A stretch of 9,680 nt of DNA from JADFSZ01 sp022560555 [NCBI: PVC group bacterium] (GTDB lineage: Bacteria; GCA-001730085; JADFSZ01), in assembly GCA_022560555.1 (NCBI GenBank), contig JADFSZ010000053.1, positions 1 through 9,680 of the forward strand. The letters are read 5' to 3'. The position numbers and the translations under genes were made by a program. Shown piece after piece: positions 6,238 to 9,680 of this stretch; the stretch's first letter is position 1; every line of letters begins with the position of its first letter. The notes under the pieces were generated by a model. That model had not been told where the DNA came from. It did not search any database and saw only the letters and a list, made by a program, of their open reading frames with translations.

Positions 6238-6818
6238 ATTCATCAACGATAGAAATACAACGTAAATCGTCCACCCCGGAAACCTGGGTGGACCATTATG
6301 GCGACTATCTTTATAGGTATGCTTTGAGTCGTCTACGGAATGCCGGACTTGCGGAAAATCTTGTTCAGGAAACCTTTCTTGCCGCGCTTCATTCACGGGA
6401 CCGCTTCTCAGGTTTGTCCACAGAAAAAACCTGGCTTACCGGAATTTTGAAACATAAGATTGTCGATCACTTTCGCAAGAATTACAGAGAACATCCTGTC
6501 AGTGACTTTGTCAATGAGGATGAATCCGTAGATGAGTTTTTTACAAAATCCGGAATATGGAAAAACCAGCCCGGACATTGGACTCTTGATCCGGCAAAAC
6601 TTCTGGAAAATAAAGAGTTTTGGGAAGTCTTTAAAGAGTGTCTTAACAGACTCCCCAGGCCTATGGCAGATGCCTTTATGTTAAGCACAATGGAAGGCAT
6701 GAAAACGGATGAAGTTTGTAAGATATTGAATATTACACGAACTAATTTGTGGGTTATTCTTTGCCGTGCACGCATGAGGCTGAGGCAATCTCTGGAAAAT
6801 TGTTGGTTCCAAAATTAA
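6234..6818 (+). CDS. ECF-type RNA polymerase sigma-70 factor (TIGR02943-like)
   Basis: The 194-residue cytoplasmic protein has the two-domain layout of extracytoplasmic-function sigma factors. Sigma region 2 (about 20-86) contains YGDYLYRYALSRL, ENLVQETFLAAL and FSGLSTEKTWLTGILKHKIVDHFRK split over 2.1-2.4. Sigma region 4 (about 125-190) contains FKECLNRLPRPMADAFML and the helix-turn-helix VCKILNITRTNLWVILCRARMRLR. The NITRTNLWVxLxRARxxLR pattern and the D-P-x-x-L-L-E-N-K-E-F-W linker match what I recall of the TIGR02943 sigma group. Those genes are usually followed by a small zinc-finger anti-sigma gene. No such gene follows here; the next reading frame is CcdA after 91 bases. Instead the start overlaps the HEAT-repeat gene by ATGA, so translation is probably coupled and the HEAT protein is a candidate controller. 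The sigma's target promoters cannot be deduced. Confidence 0.9.
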   Translation: MNSSTIEIQRKSSTPETWVDHYGDYLYRYALSRLRNAGLAENLVQETFLAALHSRDRFSGLSTEKTWLTGILKHKIVDHFRKNYREHPVSDFVNEDESVDEFFTKSGIWKNQPGHWTLDPAKLLENKEFWEVFKECLNRLPRPMADAFMLSTMEGMKTDEVCKILNITRTNLWVILCRARMRLRQSLENCWFQN

Positions 6819-6909
6819 GGAAAAAGGTTGTTTGTGATTCCTATGAAACTCTATAATATCATTTTATTATTTGCATTTCTTTTGTTCTTTAATTTTTGAG
6901 GAATTCAAT

Positions 6910-7638
6910 GTGAATCAGATTTCTTTAGGTATGGCTTTTATAGCAGGGATACTATCGTTTCTCTCGCCTTGCGTATTGCCGCTGATACCGGGATACATTT
7001 CGTTTCTATCCGGAGTATCGGTCGAAGTGCTCGAGAAGGACACACATCGTCGAGAGGTCTTTTGGAAAACGGGCATGGCTTCGATCTTTTTTGTATTGGG
7101 ATTTTCAGCCGTTTTTATAGCTTTAGGCGCCTCCGCTTCTCTTGTCGGAAAATTTTTACTATCTCATATGACAATATTTACCAAGGTCGCCGGGGTATGT
7201 ATTGTGATATTGGGACTGCATCTTGTGGGGATTCTAAAAATAAGCTGGCTCTACACAGAAAAGAGATTGAGAATCAAGCGGCATTCACCTGGTTTTTTCG
7301 GCGCTTTCGTGATCGGACTTGCTTTTGCTTTTGGCTGGACTCCGTGTATCGGACCCATTCTGGCAGGAATTCTTACGCTGGCAGCAGCCCAAAAGACCGT
7401 TTTAGAGGGGATGTTTCTTTTAGCTGTTTATTCATCAGGACTTGGCATTCCGTTTATTATTACAGGGTTTAGTGTTGGTCTATTCATGCGCTTTTTTAAG
7501 CGTTACAAACGATTTATTCGCTCCGGAGAGATTGTGGCCGGATCGCTTTTGATCGCGATCGGGGTGCTTGTGTTTTCCAATAATTTGACGATGCTACTGA
7601 GATATATCCCCTCTTTCTTTTACAAATTTACAATATAA
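6910..7638 (+). CDS. ccdA: CcdA-type cytochrome c biogenesis / thiol-disulfide transmembrane electron carrier
   Basis: The 242-residue polytopic protein is of the CcdA/DsbD-beta family, which passes reducing power from cytoplasmic thioredoxin across the inner membrane to periplasmic thioredoxins. Six membrane spans are visible. The two signature cysteines are in the expected places: LSFLSPCVLPLIPGYISFLSG in span 1 and FGWTPCIGPILAGILTLAA in span 4. GTG 6910 is chosen because TGAGG lies eight bases upstream and the product then begins MNQISLGMAFIAG, the normal CcdA start. An in-frame TTG at 6871 would add 13 residues with no ribosome site. It leads a tight operon: the CPPC thioredoxin follows after 21 bases. 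Length and topology match CcdA, not full-length DsbD. The call is firm at family level; the exact client (cytochrome c maturation or general reduction) is inferred from neighbours. Confidence 0.92.
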   Translation: MNQISLGMAFIAGILSFLSPCVLPLIPGYISFLSGVSVEVLEKDTHRREVFWKTGMASIFFVLGFSAVFIALGASASLVGKFLLSHMTIFTKVAGVCIVILGLHLVGILKISWLYTEKRLRIKRHSPGFFGAFVIGLAFAFGWTPCIGPILAGILTLAAAQKTVLEGMFLLAVYSSGLGIPFIITGFSVGLFMRFFKRYKRFIRSGEIVAGSLLIAIGVLVFSNNLTMLLRYIPSFFYKFTI

Positions 7639-7659
7639 AAAAAAGGAGATTTTCAAAAA

Positions 7660-8178
7660 ATGAAAAAAAGAAAGTTAATTCCGTTCATCGTAGTCATATT
7701 ACTGATAATGGCCCTGAGCCCTTTATTGAAAAGTCAACGGACGCCTGTTGCAGAAAACAACTCAGGAGATCAAGTCGCTTCAGATTTCACTCTCAATGAT
7801 CTTGATAACAAGCCTTTTCGGTTTTTTGATCTTAAAGGGAAAGTGATCATTCTCGATTTCTGGGCGACCTGGTGTCCCCCATGCATAGCGGAATTACCTC
7901 ATTTCAAAGCTCTTTATAGTGAGTATCAAGAACAGGGATTAGAGATTGTCGGCGTTTCTCTTGATCAAGGGGGCGCTGATGTGGTTAGGCCTTTTGTCAA
8001 GGAGCATGAAATCAATTATACAATGCTCATTAGCAACCAAGAGGTGGTTGAGGATTACGGAGGAATTCGCGGGATTCCCACGACATTCATCATTGATCGG
8101 GAAGGGCGTATTGTTGAGACGTTTGTGGGCTATCGGGATAAAGAAGTATTTGAGTCAGTTATTCAAGAGCTTTTATGA
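7660..8178 (+). CDS. TlpA/ResA-type membrane-anchored thioredoxin (WCPPC)
   Basis: The 172-residue product has one N-terminal membrane anchor (about 6-22, LIPFIVVILLIMALSPL) and a periplasmic thioredoxin-like domain. The active site is LDFWATWCPPC (C72, C75). The cis-proline is P140 in RGIPTTFIIDREG, and LKGKVIILDFWATW and GVSLDQGG are typical of ResA/TlpA/CcmG. Such proteins reduce disulfides in apocytochrome c or other envelope proteins, using electrons supplied by CcdA, whose gene is directly upstream. ATG 7660 is preceded by AAGGAG (7643-7648) with 11-base spacing, slightly long. The next gene, encoding a cysteine-rich membrane protein, starts 16 bases after the stop, making a three-gene thiol unit. 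ResA, CcmG and TlpA cannot be separated with certainty by eye, so no gene symbol is given. Confidence 0.9.
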   Translation: MKKRKLIPFIVVILLIMALSPLLKSQRTPVAENNSGDQVASDFTLNDLDNKPFRFFDLKGKVIILDFWATWCPPCIAELPHFKALYSEYQEQGLEIVGVSLDQGGADVVRPFVKEHEINYTMLISNQEVVEDYGGIRGIPTTFIIDREGRIVETFVGYRDKEVFESVIQELL

Positions 8179-8194
8179 ATGACAAGGGTGACTG

Positions 8195-8653
8195 ATGAAT
8201 AAAAATCCTACTGTCTCTCGCAATGCTCCGTGTCCGTGCGGAAGCGGTAAGAAGTACAAACGTTGTTGTGCTTTAAAGGGAGAGCAAGAAGCCTCTTCGC
8301 ACCGACAACTAAAGAGAGCCTTGAAATGGATCGGCGGAGCGGCCGTTGTGCTCCTGGTCGGCTACGGGATTTTCAGGAATGGTCCTGTAAGCAGGCCCAC
8401 CGGTTATAATTCGGTTATCTCTGAAGGTTCGCGGGGAAGGGGTTACTACACGGACTCAGATATCACTGCGGTGGATTTCTCCGGACTCACACAGGCACAA
8501 AGAAAAAAAGTTTTAGATAAAACCAACAAGATGCAGTGCCCCTGCGGATGTGCAATGACGCTGGCCCAATGTGTTGCGGTTGATAGGACCTGTCCTTTAA
8601 GAAGCTCGAACATTAAAAAAATGAGAGATCTTGTAAAGGAATTAAGTGGATAA
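8195..8653 (+). CDS. SEC-C motif / single-span membrane protein with external CPCGC cysteine cluster
   Basis: The 152-residue protein has an unusual three-part layout. Residues 8-28 form a SEC-C zinc-binding motif (APCPCGSGKKYKRCC: C13, C15, C24, C25), like the SecA C-terminal tail. A basic segment leads to one membrane span (about 44-61). The rest should lie outside: a linker, a helix LTQAQRKKVLDKTNKM, then CPCGCAMTLAQC and TCP (C115, C117, C119, C126, C133). The second cluster recalls the CPCGC-x-x-x-L-x-x-C modules of divergent CcmH-like proteins or of leader modules near DsbA-like thioredoxins. That match is from memory. Placed right after CcdA and a CPPC thioredoxin, it is a likely thiol partner or reduction client, possibly for metal or haem delivery. 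ATG 8195 follows AAGGGTGACTG. I know no named family with both halves. Confidence 0.8.
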   Translation: MNKNPTVSRNAPCPCGSGKKYKRCCALKGEQEASSHRQLKRALKWIGGAAVVLLVGYGIFRNGPVSRPTGYNSVISEGSRGRGYYTDSDITAVDFSGLTQAQRKKVLDKTNKMQCPCGCAMTLAQCVAVDRTCPLRSSNIKKMRDLVKELSG

Positions 8654-8727
8654 AAAAATGATCTTGGTCAAAAAGTTTATTGGTTATCAAGACATGGAAA
8701 TTTTTTAATCACTATTCAGAAACTTTT

Positions 8728-9453
8728 ATGAAATGGGCATATTTGAAATTTATCGTTATAGGGGGCCTTGTCTGTCTCATTGCATCTCTTTTCGTTTTCT
8801 ACTCTTATGACAAAGAAGGACCCATAGTAAAACAGGAACTTAAAGAAAACGATTTTATGGCACAGAGGCAAAGAGCTTTAGAAAATCAAGCAAAATTCTT
8901 TTCTCCCCGAAGTCCCTGGGTTAAAGAAATCTATATCGTAAAGCCAGGGGATTCTCTTTACCAAATATCCCGCCTATTTGGTATTACTGTTCAGTTGCTA
9001 AAACAAGTGAATGATCTTGTCTCTGATACAATCCATCCTGGAATGAAGTTGGGAATCCCTGATCCAAAGTTTCACATTGATATAAATCTTTCCCATAAAC
9101 AGTTGTTTCTTTATAGCAACAGCGATCTGGTCGCTGCCTATCGTGTGGGAATCGGAAAAAATATTTCCACCCCTCTAGGCGCATTTACAATTACAAATAA
9201 ACTGATTGATCCTGTCTGGTATCGCATTGGAGCTGTTATTCCTGCTGGTAGTCCGGAGAATGCTTTAGGTTCTCGATGGATGGGTTTGTCAGTAGAAGGT
9301 TACGGCATTCATGGCACAATTGAGCCGGAAAGCATAGGCCAGGCGACTAGTTCAGGCTGTATCAGGATGCATAATAAAGATGTTGAACAATTATTTGACT
9401 GGGTTTCAATTGGAATTCCGGTCAGGATTGTTTATGATGAAGAGGAGCCCTGA
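8728..9453 (+). CDS. L,D-transpeptidase (YkuD) with LysM domain, membrane-anchored
   Basis: The 241-residue product begins with one membrane anchor (about 6-26). A LysM peptidoglycan-binding domain follows (about 68-111: YIVKPGDSLYQISRLFGI and LKQVNDL, ending HPGMKLGIP). Next is a YkuD/ErfK catalytic domain (about 115-236) with the motif GIHGTIEPESIG and SSGCIRM. The catalytic cysteine is C221, with H205 and R223 in the family positions. Such enzymes make 3-3 cross-links between peptidoglycan stems or attach proteins to them, and act in the periplasm. ATG 8728 gives a clean anchor but has a poor ribosome site. An in-frame TTG at 8680 would add 16 residues and also lacks one. The gene follows the thiol operon after 74 bases; its cysteine could need the reducing system upstream, which is inference. 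Confidence 0.88.
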   Translation: MKWAYLKFIVIGGLVCLIASLFVFYSYDKEGPIVKQELKENDFMAQRQRALENQAKFFSPRSPWVKEIYIVKPGDSLYQISRLFGITVQLLKQVNDLVSDTIHPGMKLGIPDPKFHIDINLSHKQLFLYSNSDLVAAYRVGIGKNISTPLGAFTITNKLIDPVWYRIGAVIPAGSPENALGSRWMGLSVEGYGIHGTIEPESIGQATSSGCIRMHNKDVEQLFDWVSIGIPVRIVYDEEEP

Positions 9454-9496
9454 GCGGAACTGAGGGACATACTATATGATTTGTTCAAAAAGAGAG

Positions 9497-9524
9497 ATCA
9501 CTGATTCTTTTTTCTGTGATTTTT
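9497..9524 (+). terminator. Probable intrinsic terminator after the L,D-transpeptidase
   Basis: ATCAC (9497-9501) pairs with GTGAT (9516-9520). One T-T mismatch and a further GA/TC pair extend the stem, and the loop is T-rich. TTTT follows directly (9521-9524), and a purine/A-rich run precedes it. The stem is short and A+T-rich, so strength is uncertain, but its place 44 bases after the stop fits. Confidence 0.5.
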
Positions 9525-9525
9525 A

Positions 9526-9541
9526 AGTATTTTAAAATACT
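9526..9541. promoter_or_regulatory. Perfect 16-bp palindrome AGTATTTTAAAATACT, possible operator
   Basis: The 16 bases read identically on both strands with no spacer. Directly downstream is TGATAATAT (9541-9549), an extended -10-like element. TTTTAA at 9521-9526 lies 17 bases before that -10 but is a poor -35. If this is a promoter, the palindrome fills its spacer and would suit a dimeric repressor. It could also be a chance A+T-rich palindrome. Confidence 0.35.
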
Positions 9542-9623
9542 GATAATATATGTACTGTATTTCAATCGTTGCTGTGACGCCTTGGATCAGACAGGTTTGA
9601 ACGTTATTCAGCTAGCCCCCCAA

Positions 9624-9651
9624 TTGACAATGGTAAGATAATGAGTAAAAT
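9624..9651 (+). promoter_or_regulatory. Strong sigma70-type promoter for the gene starting at 9675
   Basis: TTGACA (9624-9629), a perfect -35, is followed after 16 bases by TAAAAT (9646-9651), a -10 matching five of six consensus bases. Transcription would begin near 9658 and give a leader of about 17 bases. A good ribosome site, AAGGAG (9663-9668), stands six bases before ATG 9675. Spacing is one base short of the optimum. This is the best promoter in the window. Confidence 0.7.
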
Positions 9652-9674
9652 AGGTCCGCGATAAGGAGAAAAAA

Positions 9675-9680
9675 ATGACA
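9675..9680 (+). CDS. Start of a gene that leaves the window (Met-Thr...)
   Basis: Only ATGACA is visible. The call rests on context: a strong AAGGAG ribosome site six bases upstream and a near-consensus promoter just before it. Nothing can be said about the product. Confidence 0.6.

Noticed and set aside
6843-6899. 18-residue hydrophobic peptide frame (MKLYNIILLFAFLLFFNF) before ccdA
   Set aside because: It has no ribosome binding site, lies in A+T-rich DNA that gives hydrophobic codons by chance, and its end overlaps the ccdA ribosome site. A leader peptide cannot be excluded but is unsupported.
8658-8708. 16-residue frame between the SEC-C gene and the L,D-transpeptidase
   Set aside because: There is no ribosome site apart from an A run, no motif, and the length is within chance.

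Overview
The window reads like a piece of a Gram-negative bacterial chromosome at roughly 45% G+C (by eye). All recognisable genes lie on the plus strand. A PEP-CTERM sorting signal points to an exosortase-bearing, outer-membrane, polysaccharide-making organism. Together with the CcdA/TlpA genes, a TIGR02943-like ECF sigma factor and a Y1 (REP-associated) transposase remnant, this suggests an uncultured environmental lineage such as Omnitrophota, Nitrospirota or a delta-type proteobacterium. I cannot decide between these from the sequence.

Layout. (i) 1-1500: the end of a polysaccharide/nucleotide-sugar cluster. It holds the C-terminal part of an extended-SDR NAD-dependent epimerase and a family 2 glycosyltransferase whose 3' end runs into the decayed remains of a Y1 REP-type transposase. 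The transposase is split over two frames. (ii) 1534-3952: a membrane sterol-desaturase/fatty-acid-hydroxylase family protein overlaps by ATGA a secreted transglutaminase-like protein. A small exported protein capped at both ends by EHGG repeats follows. (iii) 3953-5158: an odd 59-codon open stretch without a normal start codon, then a TlpA-like thioredoxin (CPGC) and a very small PEP-CTERM protein. (iv) 5275-6818: a membrane-anchored HEAT-repeat protein overlaps by ATGA an ECF sigma factor, with no zinc-finger anti-sigma gene beside it. (v) 6910-8653: a compact thiol-redox operon encodes CcdA, a ResA/TlpA thioredoxin (CPPC), and a chimeric protein joining a cytoplasmic SEC-C motif, one membrane span and an outside CPCGC cysteine cluster. 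(vi) 8728-9453: a LysM plus YkuD L,D-transpeptidase, then a probable terminator, a perfect 16-bp palindrome, and a strong sigma70-type promoter with ribosome binding site leading into a gene that starts at 9675 and leaves the window.

How it fits together. Almost every product acts at or outside the cytoplasmic membrane: redox carriers, an exosortase substrate, a peptidoglycan cross-linker, a secreted transglutaminase-like protein and a sigma factor paired with a membrane HEAT protein. CcdA would carry electrons across the membrane to the CPPC thioredoxin, which could reduce the cysteine cluster of the next gene product. That arrangement resembles the thiol-reduction arm of cytochrome c maturation. 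The HEAT/sigma pair could be an envelope-responsive regulator. The least ordinary items are the SEC-C/CPCGC chimera, the HEAT/sigma overlap, the EHGG-capped protein and the start-less open frame at 3953-4132. No CRISPR array, tRNA, rRNA or intact mobile element was seen.
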